In this document: positions 1-8,206 of the stretch, one piece after another | How the letters are laid out: each line of letters opens with the position of its first letter | Position numbering within the stretch: the stretch's first letter is position 1 | DNA from: Streptomyces justiciae | GTDB taxonomy: Bacteria > Actinomycetota > Actinomycetes > Streptomycetales > Streptomycetaceae | Direction of reading: 5' to 3' | DNA: 64,000 bases | Assembly: GCF_015163075.1 (NCBI RefSeq) | Contig: NZ_JADDXU010000009.1 | Span: forward strand, 248,001 to 312,000 | Translations under genes and position numbers: made by a program | Notes under the pieces: generated by a model | Seen by the model: the letters and a program-made list of their open reading frames with translations, nothing else | What the model was told of the DNA's origin: nothing | Databases searched by the model: none

Positions 1-779
1 CGGCGGTCCCGGTGGAGCGGGAGGCCCATCGGGAACTGGTGGGCGGAGGTGAGCAGCACCGCGCCCGCGTCGCCGAGGTCCGCCGGGTCGGTGCCCCGGT
101 CGTCGTAGGGCAGGGGCGGGGTGCGCAGGCCGGCTTGCGTGAGCTGGTTCCAGTGCGCGTCCAGGCCGTACGACTCCACGGCGACGGTGTGGACGCCGCG
201 GGCCCGCAGGACCGTGCCGAGCAGGCGCAGGCCGTGGGCGATGCCCGAGCACACCAGGATGCGGTCGGGGTCGGCGCGGACGCCGCGGGCGCGGGCGAGG
301 TAGCCGGCGAGGGCGGTGCGCAGTTCGGCGCGGCCGCGGGGGTCGCCGTAGCCGAGGGCGTGGTGCGGGGCGGCGAGGAGGGCGCGGCGGGCGGCCTTGA
401 GCCACTCGGCGCGGGGGAAGGCGGCCAGATCAGGGGTGCCGGGGCGGAAGTCGTGGGTGGGCCGGTGCGGTGCGCGGGGGCCCGGGCTGCCCGTGGGCGA
501 GGGCGGGGCCGTCACCGTGCCCTCCGCGACTCTCGTGCCGGAGCCCTGCCGGGCGGTGAGCCAGCCTTCGGCGACGAGGTCGGCGTAGGCGTCCGCGACC
601 GTGTTGCGGGCGATGCCCAGGTCGGTGGCGAGGCTGCGGGAGGAGGGCAGCCGGGTGCCCGGCGCCAGGCGGCCGGTGCGGACCGCCTCGCGCAGGGCGT
701 CGGTCAGGCCCCGGCGCAGATGGGGACCGGAGGGTTCCAGATGAAGGTCGACGCCCAAAGTGGCCCAGGATTTCGCCAT
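1..779 (-). CDS. MocR/PdxR-type GntR transcriptional regulator (C-terminus cut by window edge)
   Basis: Starts at the ATG at 779 and runs off the left edge. The N-terminus reads MAKSWATLGVDLHLEPSG and then a GntR winged helix (LPSSRSLATDLGIARNTV, about residues 40-60, followed by LVAEGWLTARQGSGTRV). A Pro-rich linker follows, and the remainder fits a fold-type I aminotransferase domain, the MocR/PdxR arrangement, in which a PLP-binding module senses an amine or aldehyde ligand. It is divergent from the AhpD-like gene with only 47 bases between the starts, so it probably controls that small operon and itself. The catalytic-lysine region lies to the left of the window. Confidence 0.85.
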   Translation of the reverse strand, partial: MAKSWATLGVDLHLEPSGPHLRRGLTDALREAVRTGRLAPGTRLPSSRSLATDLGIARNTVADAYADLVAEGWLTARQGSGTRVAEGTVTAPPSPTGSPGPRAPHRPTHDFRPGTPDLAAFPRAEWLKAARRALLAAPHHALGYGDPRGRAELRTALAGYLARARGVRADPDRILVCSGIAHGLRLLGTVLRARGVHTVAVESYGLDAHWNQLTQAGLRTPPLPYDDRGTDPADLGDAGAVLLTSAHQFPMGLPLHRDR

Positions 780-826
780 GGGAATGGACCATACCGGTGG
801 GCTGCCTCGAATCTAGGGTCGAGGAC

Positions 827-1357
827 ATGACGACGCACACCGACGACAGGACACCCACCGACCACACCGGCCACGCCACCGTGGGTTACGCCCCCGAGCA
901 CACCCCGCGCCTCGCCTGGGCGGAGCAGGCGCCCGAGGTCTTCAAGGCGATGATCCGGCTCGACGCCGCCGCCCGGAAGGGCCTCGACCCGAAGCTGCTG
1001 GAGCTGGTGAAGGTCCGCGCCTCGCAGATCAACCACTGCGCGCTCTGCGTCGACATGCACAGCAAGGACGCGCTGGCGGCGGGCGAGAGCGTGGAGCGGA
1101 TCGTGCAGCTCAGCGCCTGGGAGGAGTCGGAGCACTTCTACACCGAGCGGGAGCTGGCGGCGCTGGCGCTGACGGAGGCGGTGACCGTGCTGACCGACGG
1201 GTTCGTGCCGGACGCGGTGTATGAGCGGGCGGCGGCGCACTTCGAGGACGCCGAGCTGGCGCAGCTGATCGCGGCGATCACGGTGATCAACGCGTGGAAC
1301 CGGTTCGGGGTGACCTGCCGGCTCGTGCCCGGGCACTACCAGCCGGGGCACAAGTGA
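827..1357 (+). CDS. carboxymuconolactone decarboxylase / AhpD-like protein, copy 1
   Basis: A 176-residue protein of the alkylhydroperoxidase AhpD/CMD core superfamily. The diagnostic helix reads INHCALCVDMHSKDAL, with the CxxC pair followed by His that in AhpD relays electrons and protons to peroxides. The ATG at 827 is taken because the family match begins just after it; an in-frame ATG at 797 lies inside the divergent promoter. The candidate -10 element TAGGGT ends about ten bases before the ATG, so the transcript may be nearly leaderless. It is followed by a second paralogue through a GTGA overlap. Role inferred: peroxidase-like or gamma-carboxymuconolactone decarboxylase-like; substrate unknown. 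Confidence 0.88.
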   Translation: MTTHTDDRTPTDHTGHATVGYAPEHTPRLAWAEQAPEVFKAMIRLDAAARKGLDPKLLELVKVRASQINHCALCVDMHSKDALAAGESVERIVQLSAWEESEHFYTERELAALALTEAVTVLTDGFVPDAVYERAAAHFEDAELAQLIAAITVINAWNRFGVTCRLVPGHYQPGHK

Positions 1358-1830
1358 CGGCGCGTACGCGGCTGTTGGACAAGTCGGTCGCGCAGGCCAT
1401 GTCCACGCTCAGCGCCGCCGCGAAGAGAGGCCTCGGGGACCCCGCGCTCGCCGAGCTCGTCGTGATCCGGGCCTCCCAGCTCAATCACTGCGCGTTCTGC
1501 CTCGACATGCATCTGCGGATCGCCCGCGAACACGGGGTGCCGGAGCGGCAGCTGGATCTGCTGGCCGCCTGGGAGGAGGCCGAGGGGGTCTACGACGAGC
1601 GGGAGCGGGCGGCGCTGGCGCTGACGGAGGCGATGACCGTGCTGACTGGGGGCACCTCCCAGGCTGTCGGCTCTGGGGGAGGGTTCGTGCCGGACGAGGT
1701 GTACGAGACGGCCGCCAAGCACTTCGACGACACGGAACTCGCCCATCTGATCGGGCTGGTCGTCGCCATCAACAACTGGAACCGGGTGATGGTGAGCCGC
1801 CGCATCCCGCCGGGGGGTTACACACCATGA
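1354..1830 (+). CDS. carboxymuconolactone decarboxylase / AhpD-like protein, copy 2
   Basis: A 158-residue paralogue of the preceding gene with the same core (LNHCAFCLDMHLRIA, CxxC...H) and the same overall layout, so the pair is a tandem duplication. The GTG at 1354 overlaps the previous stop as GTGA, implying translational coupling. Compared with copy 1 it carries a Gly/Ser-rich insertion (TGGTSQAVGSGGGF) between the core helix and the C-terminal helices, and lacks the N-terminal leader. The two may form a hetero-oligomer, since AhpD proteins are trimers or hexamers of such subunits (inference). Confidence 0.85.
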   Translation: MTARTRLLDKSVAQAMSTLSAAAKRGLGDPALAELVVIRASQLNHCAFCLDMHLRIAREHGVPERQLDLLAAWEEAEGVYDERERAALALTEAMTVLTGGTSQAVGSGGGFVPDEVYETAAKHFDDTELAHLIGLVVAINNWNRVMVSRRIPPGGYTP

Positions 1831-2567
1831 GCGTCGGAGGGTTACCCGTCATGAGCAAGGTCGAGATCTTCCATCGGCTCCATCGGCGCCAGGCCGCGGA
1901 CGATCCGCTCGTCCTGCCGGGGCCCTGGGACGCCGCCAGCGCCCGGGTGTTCGCCGAGGCCGGCTACCCGGCGCTCGCGACGCCCAGCGCGGGGGTCGCC
2001 GCCTCGCTGGGCCACGAGGACGGGCAGACCCCGGCCGACGAGATGTTCGCGGCGGTCGCGCGGATCACCCGGGCCGTGGACGTACCGGTGTCGGCGGACG
2101 TCGAGGGCGGGTACGGGCTGGCTCCCAAGGAGCTGGTGGAGCGGCTGCTGGAGGCGGGTGCCGTGGGCTGCAACCTTGAGGACTCCAACGGGGGTGTCCT
2201 CAAGGACCCGCACCAGCATGCCGAGTGGCTCGCCGAGGTGCGGTACGCGGCCGGGGGCGACCTCTTCGTCAACGCCCGTATCGACACCTTCCTGCACGGG
2301 GACGGCGATCCCGAACAGGCCATCGAGCGGGCCGCGTTGTACACGGCCGCGGGCGCCGACTGCGTGTACCCGATCACCGCCCCGGCGGACGTGCTGCCGC
2401 TGCTGCGGTCCGGTATCCACGGGCCGGTGAACATGATCGCGCAGGTCGGCACGGGCCCCTCGCCCGCCGAACTCGGCGAACTCGGGGCCACGCGCGTGAC
2501 GTTCGGGCCGTGGTTGCAGCGGCGGGCGGCCGCGATCCTCCATGAGCTGATCCAGGAGATGGGCTGA
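1827..2567 (+). CDS. isocitrate lyase / phosphoenolpyruvate mutase family protein
   Basis: A 246-residue TIM-barrel enzyme of the ICL/PEP mutase superfamily. Supporting segments are PGPWDAASARVFAEAGYPAL, DVPVSADVEGGYG (Mg/substrate loop), GAVGCNLEDSNGG and LFVNARIDTFL. Family members cleave or rearrange 2-hydroxy/oxo acids (2-methylisocitrate, oxaloacetate, phosphonopyruvate); the substrate cannot be read here. The ATG at 1827 overlaps the previous stop (ATGA); a second ATG at 1851, with its own GGAGGG site, is equally plausible, and the two start regions are near-copies of each other. Probably co-transcribed with the two AhpD-like genes under the MocR regulator. Confidence 0.87.
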   Translation: MSVGGLPVMSKVEIFHRLHRRQAADDPLVLPGPWDAASARVFAEAGYPALATPSAGVAASLGHEDGQTPADEMFAAVARITRAVDVPVSADVEGGYGLAPKELVERLLEAGAVGCNLEDSNGGVLKDPHQHAEWLAEVRYAAGGDLFVNARIDTFLHGDGDPEQAIERAALYTAAGADCVYPITAPADVLPLLRSGIHGPVNMIAQVGTGPSPAELGELGATRVTFGPWLQRRAAAILHELIQEMG

Positions 2568-2591
2568 CCGAGGACCTGGGATGCCCCAGCG

Positions 2592-3539
2592 TCAGGAGAG
2601 CCACGTCCGCCACGTCGACTCATGACCCTCGACCCACTTCTTCGCCGCCTGCTCCGGCGTCAGTTTCTGGTCGGCGATCATCAGGGAGACCTCGTTCTGG
2701 TCCTCGGTCGTCCACCGGAACTTCTTCAGGAAGGCCGCGGCCTTCCCGCCGGAGCGGGCGAAGTCGGAGTTGAGGTACTTCTCCAGCGGGGTGTGCGGAT
2801 AGGCACAGGCGACCTTCGCGGGGTCGGCGTCGCAGCCCTCCCTGTAGGCGGGGAGCTTCACCTCGGTCATGGGGACCTTCTTGAAGAGCCACTGCGGCGC
2901 GTACCAGTAGGTGAGGAAGGGCTTCTTCTCCTTGGCGAACTGCTTGATCTGGGTGATCTGCGCGGCCTCGGAGCCGGCGAAGACGACCTGGTAGTCCAGG
3001 TCCAGGTTCGTCACCAGCGCCTTGTCGTTGGTGACGTACGACGGGGAGCCGTCCATGAGCTGGCCCTTGCCGCCGCTCTCCGCGGTGCGCATGAGGTCGG
3101 CGTACTTGTCGAGGTTCTTCCAGCTGGTGACGTCCGGGTGCTGTTCGGCGAAGTACGTGGGGACGTACCAGCCGATGTGGCCGGTCACGCCGAGTTCGCC
3201 GCCGCGCGTGATGGTCTTCTTGTCGTCGACGTAGCGCTGTTCCTGCTCGGGGTGGCCCCAGTCCTCCAGGATCGCGTCGACCCGCCCCTGGCTGAGCGCG
3301 TCCCAGGCGGGGACCTCGTCGACCTGCACGGTGTCGACGCGGTAGCCGAGCTCGTGCTCCAGGAGGTACTGGGCGACGGCCACGTTGGCCTGGGCGCCGA
3401 CCCAGGACTGGACGGAGAGGGTCACGGTCTTCGCGCCCTGGGCGTTGGCGAACGGCGAGGCCTGCTTGGTCATGTCGGCGGCGCCGCAGCCGGTCAGGAG
3501 CACCAGTGAGGCCACGGCAGCGGTCGTACGTACGCGCAT
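2592..3539 (-). CDS. ABC transporter substrate-binding lipoprotein, glycine betaine/choline type
   Basis: A 315-residue OpuAC-type binding protein. It has a lipoprotein signal with lipobox LLTGCG (Cys at about residue 18), so it is anchored outside the membrane. Segments such as SVQSWVGAQANVAVAQYLLE, GYRVDTVQVDEVPAW and GRVDAILEDWGHPE match betaine/proline-binding proteins, where Trp residues box the quaternary amine. It is the last gene of the choline/betaine operon; its ATG is one base after the permease stop. It ends 24 bases from the convergent isocitrate-lyase-family gene. Confidence 0.9.
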   Translation of the reverse strand: MRVRTTAAVASLVLLTGCGAADMTKQASPFANAQGAKTVTLSVQSWVGAQANVAVAQYLLEHELGYRVDTVQVDEVPAWDALSQGRVDAILEDWGHPEQEQRYVDDKKTITRGGELGVTGHIGWYVPTYFAEQHPDVTSWKNLDKYADLMRTAESGGKGQLMDGSPSYVTNDKALVTNLDLDYQVVFAGSEAAQITQIKQFAKEKKPFLTYWYAPQWLFKKVPMTEVKLPAYREGCDADPAKVACAYPHTPLEKYLNSDFARSGGKAAAFLKKFRWTTEDQNEVSLMIADQKLTPEQAAKKWVEGHESTWRTWLS

Positions 3540-3540
3540 G

Positions 3541-5484
3541 TCACGCTCCCTTCTTCGTACGGCGTTCCGTCGGCTGGGTCACCCGGTCGAGCATCAGGCC
3601 GAGGCAGACGATCGCGGCACCGGCCACCAGACCGGTCGCGAGGTCGCCCTGGGCGAGGCCGAAGACGACGTCGTAGCCGAGGGCGCCACCGCCGACCAGG
3701 CCGCCGATGATGACGACGGCGAGGACCAGGACCACGCCCTGGTTGACGGCGAGCAGCAACGCGGGGCGGGCGAGCGGGAGTTGGACCTGGCGCAGCTGCT
3801 GCCAGCTGGTGGCGCCGAGAGAGCTGGAGGACTCCATCGCCGCCGGGTCGACCTGGCGCAGGCCCTGGGTGGTGATGCGGACGACGGCGGGCAGCGCGTA
3901 GACGACGGCCGCGGCGACGGCGGGGGCGCGGCCGACGCCGAACAGGGCGACGACCGGGATGAGATAGACGAACTGCGGCATCGTCTGGAAGACGTCCAGG
4001 ACGGGACGCAGGGCCCGTTCGAGGCGGTCGCTGCGAGCCGCGGCGATGCCGGTCGCGAAGCCGATGACGAGGGTGACGGCGACGGCGGCCAGCACCTGGG
4101 AGAGGGTGTCGAGCGCCGGCGTCCACACGCCGAGGACGCCGATCGCGGCCATGGAGAGGACCGCGGTGAGCGCGGTCTGCCAGGTGCCGATCAGCCAGGC
4201 CAGGGCGGCGACCACGAGCAGCACGGACCACCAGGGCAGCCAGGTCAGTCCGTCCCGAAGCGGGTTGAGGACCCAGGTGGTGAAGTGGGCGGCCCAGTCG
4301 GCGGTGCCGCCGATGACGGGGACGCCGGAGTAGAGGTGGTCGGTCATCCAGTCGACGGCGCGGTTGACGGGCTCGGCGATCCCCACGGTCCAGGCGTCCG
4401 GCCAGTCGAGGCGGCCCATGAGACGCGCGGCGACGGCGATCGCGAGGGCGGCGACGAGGGCGTACGGCCATCCGCTGCGGCGCGTCTCCGAGGACGACGT
4501 CGAGCCGCTGCCCGCCGCTCCCGTCACCCGGTCCAGTACGACGGCCAGCAGCACGATCGGGATGCCGGCCGCGAGGGCCGCGCCGACGTCGACCGAGGCG
4601 AGCGCCTGGTAGACGCGGTCGCCGAGGCCGCCGGCGCCGATGACCGACGCGATGACCGCCATCGACAGGGCCATCATGATCGTCTGGTTGAGGCCGAGGA
4701 GGAGTTCCTTGCGGGCCAGCGGGATGCGGGCGGTGAGCAGGCGCTGGCGGGCGGTCGCGCCGAGGGACCGCACCGCCTCCAGCACCTCGTGGTCGGCGCC
4801 GCGCAGGCCGAGCGCGGTGAGGCGGGCCATGGGCGGGGCGGCGTAGACGACCGTGGCGAGGACGGCGGCGGGGACGCCCATGCCGAAGACCAGGACGACG
4901 GGCAGGAGGTAGGCGTACGCCGGGAGGACCTGCATGGTGTCGAGGACCGGGCGCAGGGCCTTGTTCAGGCGGTCGGAGAGTCCGCCGGCCAGCCCGAGCA
5001 GCGCACCCACGACGACGGACGCGGCGACGGCCACGACCATCAGGGCGAGGGTCTGCATGGTCGGCACCCACATGCCGAGGAGGCCGCAGGTGAGGAACGC
5101 GGCGACCGTGCCGAGAGCGAGACGGAGACCGGCGACCCGCCAGGCCACCAGGGCGCTCAGGGCTGTCACGCCGGCCCAGCCGGCCGCGAGCAGCACCAGG
5201 TAGACGGCCCTTACGGAGAGCACGATCGCGTTGCTGACGTGGCCGAAGAAGTAGAGGAAGAGGGGGTGGGTGTCGCGGTTGTCGACGATCCAGGTGCTGG
5301 CCTTGGTGAGGGGGCTGGTGAGGTCGACGGTCAGGGCCTCCGGCCATGCGCCGCCGGTCCAGCGGGCGGTCGCCAGCGGTACGAGGACGGCGGCGGCCAG
5401 GACGAGCAACGCGAGCTTGTGCACGGCACGGTGTCTGAGGACAGCGGGCACGGTACGCGGGGAGAAGGCAGTGATCGCAGCCAT
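3541..5484 (-). CDS. ABC transporter permease, two ProW-like permease domains in one chain
   Basis: A 647-residue membrane protein made of two homologous permease halves, roughly residues 60-320 and 370-640. Each half has its own cytoplasmic EAA-type loop (EAVRSLGATARQRL in the first, ESSSSLGATSWQQL in the second) and similar LRPVLDxxQxxP segments. Usual betaine importers use a homodimer of one permease, so here the dimer is encoded as a tandem fusion. Start chosen at the ATG at 5484, which shares one base with the stop of the ATPase gene (TGATG); the longer frame to 5553 has no initiation context. Imports the ligand delivered by the lipoprotein encoded next. Confidence 0.9.
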   Translation of the reverse strand: MAAITAFSPRTVPAVLRHRAVHKLALLVLAAAVLVPLATARWTGGAWPEALTVDLTSPLTKASTWIVDNRDTHPLFLYFFGHVSNAIVLSVRAVYLVLLAAGWAGVTALSALVAWRVAGLRLALGTVAAFLTCGLLGMWVPTMQTLALMVVAVAASVVVGALLGLAGGLSDRLNKALRPVLDTMQVLPAYAYLLPVVLVFGMGVPAAVLATVVYAAPPMARLTALGLRGADHEVLEAVRSLGATARQRLLTARIPLARKELLLGLNQTIMMALSMAVIASVIGAGGLGDRVYQALASVDVGAALAAGIPIVLLAVVLDRVTGAAGSGSTSSSETRRSGWPYALVAALAIAVAARLMGRLDWPDAWTVGIAEPVNRAVDWMTDHLYSGVPVIGGTADWAAHFTTWVLNPLRDGLTWLPWWSVLLVVAALAWLIGTWQTALTAVLSMAAIGVLGVWTPALDTLSQVLAAVAVTLVIGFATGIAAARSDRLERALRPVLDVFQTMPQFVYLIPVVALFGVGRAPAVAAAVVYALPAVVRITTQGLRQVDPAAMESSSSLGATSWQQLRQVQLPLARPALLLAVNQGVVLVLAVVIIGGLVGGGALGYDVVFGLAQGDLATGLVAGAAIVCLGLMLDRVTQPTERRTKKGA

Positions 5485-6542
5485 CAGACCGCCTCCTTGG
5501 CCGTCCCGGCCACCACCCCGAGCAGCCCGTCCGCGTCCACCACCCCGACGCACCGTCCCTCGTCCACGACCCGTGCCGGCTCGCCCGCGCGGGCCACCGC
5601 CTCGATCGCCTCCGAGACCGTGGCGTCCGGCGCGACCGCCGGGCCGGTGACCGCGTCCCCGTCGGAAGGAGTCCGCATCGCCGTCCGTACCGTCAGGACC
5701 TGCTCGCGCGGTACGTCGCGGACGAACTCGCGGACGTAGTCGTCGGCCGGGGAGCCCACGATCTCCTCCGGGGTGCCCAGTTGGACCACCTTGCCGTCGC
5801 GCATCAGGGCGATGCGGTCGCCCAGCTTCAGGGCCTCGCTCAGGTCGTGCGTGATGAAGACCATCGTGCGGCCCTCCTCCCGGTGCAGGCGGACGACCTC
5901 CTCCTGCATGTCCCGGCGGATCAGCGGGTCGAGCGCGCTGAAGGGCTCGTCGAAGAGGAGGACCTCCGGGTCCACCGCCAACGCCCGTGCCAGGCCAACG
6001 CGTTGGCGTTGACCGCCGGACAGCTGGCTCGGCCTGCGCTGTTCCATGCCCTCCAGGCCGACCTTGGCCACGACCTCCGCCGCGCGCGCCCGGCGTTCCG
6101 CCTTCCCCACGCCCTGGATCTCCAGGCCGTAGGCGACGTTGTCGAGGACCGTGCGGTGCGGGAGGAGGCCGAAGTGCTGGAAGACCATCGCGGCGCGGTG
6201 GCGGCGCAGTTCGCGCAGCCGGGACTTGTCCATGGCGCGGACGTCCTCCCCGTCGATGGCGATGGTGCCGGCCGTCGGCTCGATGAGCCGGGTCAGACAG
6301 CGCACCAGCGTGGACTTGCCGGACCCGGACAGACCCATCACCACGAAGACCTCGCCCTTGCGGACGTCGAAGGAGACGTCCCGGACGGCGGCGGTGCAGC
6401 CGGTGCGGGCACGGAGGCCGGCGGGGTCGAGGGCGGTGAGTTCGGGATCGGCGGGGATCCGGTCGGCCTTGGGACCGAACACCTTCCAGAGCCCGTTCAC
6501 GGAGAAGACAGGGGTCTCGGAGACAACAGCATCACTCATCAC
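5484..6542 (-). CDS. ABC transporter ATP-binding protein, glycine betaine/proline type (ProV/OpuAA-like) with CBS region
   Basis: A 352-residue ATPase. Walker A reads GLSGSGKSTL, the signature is LSGGQRQRVGLARAL, Walker B is VLLFDEPFSALD, and the H-loop is FITHDLSEAL. Residues about 290-350 resemble a CBS module (VSEAIEAVARAGEPARVVDEGRCVGVVDADGLLGV), typical of ProV/OpuAA, where it senses ionic strength. GTG (6542) and ATG (6539) are overlapping start choices; both overlap the GMC oxidoreductase stop. Energises the fused permease encoded immediately after it. Confidence 0.92.
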   Translation of the reverse strand: MMSDAVVSETPVFSVNGLWKVFGPKADRIPADPELTALDPAGLRARTGCTAAVRDVSFDVRKGEVFVVMGLSGSGKSTLVRCLTRLIEPTAGTIAIDGEDVRAMDKSRLRELRRHRAAMVFQHFGLLPHRTVLDNVAYGLEIQGVGKAERRARAAEVVAKVGLEGMEQRRPSQLSGGQRQRVGLARALAVDPEVLLFDEPFSALDPLIRRDMQEEVVRLHREEGRTMVFITHDLSEALKLGDRIALMRDGKVVQLGTPEEIVGSPADDYVREFVRDVPREQVLTVRTAMRTPSDGDAVTGPAVAPDATVSEAIEAVARAGEPARVVDEGRCVGVVDADGLLGVVAGTAKEAV

Positions 6543-8065
6543 GCACCGCCTCCGATCAGGTCCACGGCTTTCTCACCGACCATGAGCACCCCGATCATCG
6601 GGTTCACGGCCGTCATCGTCGGAAAGACCGAGGCGTCGGCGATGCGGATGCCGTCCAGGCCGCGGATGCGCAACTCCGGGTCCACCACGGCGAGTTCGTC
6701 GTCCACGGCGCCCATACGGCAGGTGCCCGCCGGGTGGTACACGGTGTGGGCGACCTTGCGGGCGTACTCGCTCAGCTCCTCGTCGCCGGTGACCTCCGGG
6801 CCGGGGCACACCTCGCGCTTCAGCCAGCCCGCCAGCGGCTCGGTCCTCGCGATCTCACGGGCGATGCGGATGCCGTCGACCAGGGTGCGGCCGTCGTAGT
6901 CGTCCTCGTCGGTGAAGTAGCGGAAGTCCAGGGCCGGTTTGACCGACGGGTCGGCGCTGGTCAGGTAGAGGCGGCCGCGGCTCTTCGGCTTGGGGATGTT
7001 GGGGGTCATCGAGACGCCGTACGAGGGGCGTTCGTAGCCCAGTCGCTCGGGGTTGTCGGTGAAGGGGACCTGGTAGAAGTGGAACATCAGGTCCGGGCCC
7101 GGGTGTTCGGGGTCGCGGCGGACGAACAGGCCGGCGTCGGAGTCCATCGCGGAGTTCTCCGGGATGGGGCCGTTCGTCTCCCAGACGATGACCGACTCGG
7201 GGTGGTCGAGGAGGTTCTCGCCGACGCCCGGGAGGTCGTGCACGACGGGTATGCCGAGGGCCTCCAGGTCCCGGGCGGGGCCGATGCCGGAGTGCAGGAG
7301 CAGCCGGGGCGAGTCGACGGCGCCCGCGCACAGCAGCACCTCGTTCCGGGCGCGTACGACGAACTCCTCGCCGTCCTTGGCGCGGACATGGACGCCGCGT
7401 GCGCGCGTGCCGTCGAGGTCGAGCCGGTGGGCCCAGGTCTCCAGCAGGATCGTGAGGTTCTCCCGCTCGTCCATCACTGGGTGCAGATACGCCACGGACG
7501 CCGAGGACCGCTTGTTGTTCTCGGGGTGGTAGGCGAGGTCGAAGAAGCCGACGCCGTCGTTGAAGGGCCGCCGGTTGAAGCCCTCGACGCGCGGGACGCC
7601 GGTCGCCTTCTGTGCCGCGTCGACGAAGTCGCGGGCGATGGCGTTCCGGTCCTTCTCGTCGACGGGGACGATGTTGTTGAGGAGCCGCGCGTAGTACGCC
7701 TCCATCGGCACCGCGCCCCACCCCTTGGCGCCGTTCGCCTCCCACTCGTCCCAGTCGGACGGCAGCGGCTTGAAGGAGATCAGGGTGTTGTGCGAGGAGC
7801 AGCCGCCCAGGACGCGGGCGCGGCTGTGCCGGATGTGGGAGTTGCCGCGGGGCTGCTCGACCGTCGGGTAGTCGTAGTCGAGGTCGCCGCCGAGGAGGCC
7901 CATCCAGCGGCGCAGGGTGAGGACGTCCTCGCGGTCGACGTCGCTGGGTCCGCCCTCGATGACGGCGACGGTGACGTCGGGGTTCTCGGTGAGGCGGGAG
8001 GCGATGACGGAACCGGCGGTGCCGCCGCCTATGACGACATAGTCGTACTCATGTTCGTGGTGCAT
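6539..8065 (-). CDS. GMC-family FAD oxidoreductase, choline dehydrogenase-like (BetA type)
   Basis: A 508-residue flavoprotein. The N-terminal FAD fold is YVVIGGGTAGSVIASRL, followed by the GMC signature around RHSRARVLGGCSSHN and a second signature near LLCAGAVDSPRLLL. The C-terminal catalytic His is in HTVYHPAGTCRMG, and the FAD-closing segment is AVNPMIGVLMVGEKAVDLI. Between a betaine-aldehyde-dehydrogenase-like gene and a betaine ABC importer, oxidation of choline to betaine aldehyde is the likely reaction (inference from context; GMC enzymes act on many alcohols). ATG at 8065, preceded by a GGGAGT-like site. Confidence 0.88.
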   Translation of the reverse strand: MHHEHEYDYVVIGGGTAGSVIASRLTENPDVTVAVIEGGPSDVDREDVLTLRRWMGLLGGDLDYDYPTVEQPRGNSHIRHSRARVLGGCSSHNTLISFKPLPSDWDEWEANGAKGWGAVPMEAYYARLLNNIVPVDEKDRNAIARDFVDAAQKATGVPRVEGFNRRPFNDGVGFFDLAYHPENNKRSSASVAYLHPVMDERENLTILLETWAHRLDLDGTRARGVHVRAKDGEEFVVRARNEVLLCAGAVDSPRLLLHSGIGPARDLEALGIPVVHDLPGVGENLLDHPESVIVWETNGPIPENSAMDSDAGLFVRRDPEHPGPDLMFHFYQVPFTDNPERLGYERPSYGVSMTPNIPKPKSRGRLYLTSADPSVKPALDFRYFTDEDDYDGRTLVDGIRIAREIARTEPLAGWLKREVCPGPEVTGDEELSEYARKVAHTVYHPAGTCRMGAVDDELAVVDPELRIRGLDGIRIADASVFPTMTAVNPMIGVLMVGEKAVDLIGGGA

Positions 8066-8103
8066 GGGGGTACTCCTGGGAGGTGGGGCTCAGCGGACGA
8101 GGG

Positions 8104-8206
8104 TCAGCCTGCGAACCAGCGGGCGGTGTTCAGCCGCCGCACCAGCAGGCGGGGTTCAGCCGCCGAACCAGCGGGCGGGGTCAACCGGCGAACCAGCGAA
8201 CGGGCT
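8104..8206. repeat. four tandem 25-26 base units derived from the 3' end of the aldehyde dehydrogenase gene
   Basis: Units begin at 8104, 8130, 8156 and 8181, each starting with TCA (TGA on the minus strand) followed by a variant of GCCGGCGAACCAGCG. On the minus strand each unit re-encodes a version of the terminal RWFAG-stop (for example RWFGG-stop, then RWFAG-stop), but units of 25-26 bases put successive copies in different frames. The unit at 8181 is the functional gene end; the other three fill most of the gap before the GMC oxidoreductase. Confidence 0.85.

Noticed and set aside
3385..5739. 784-residue plus-strand frame across the betaine permease
   Set aside because: Antisense of a gene with clear membrane helices and EAA loops; composition (Gly/Asp/Arg) is typical of reverse frames in high-G+C DNA.
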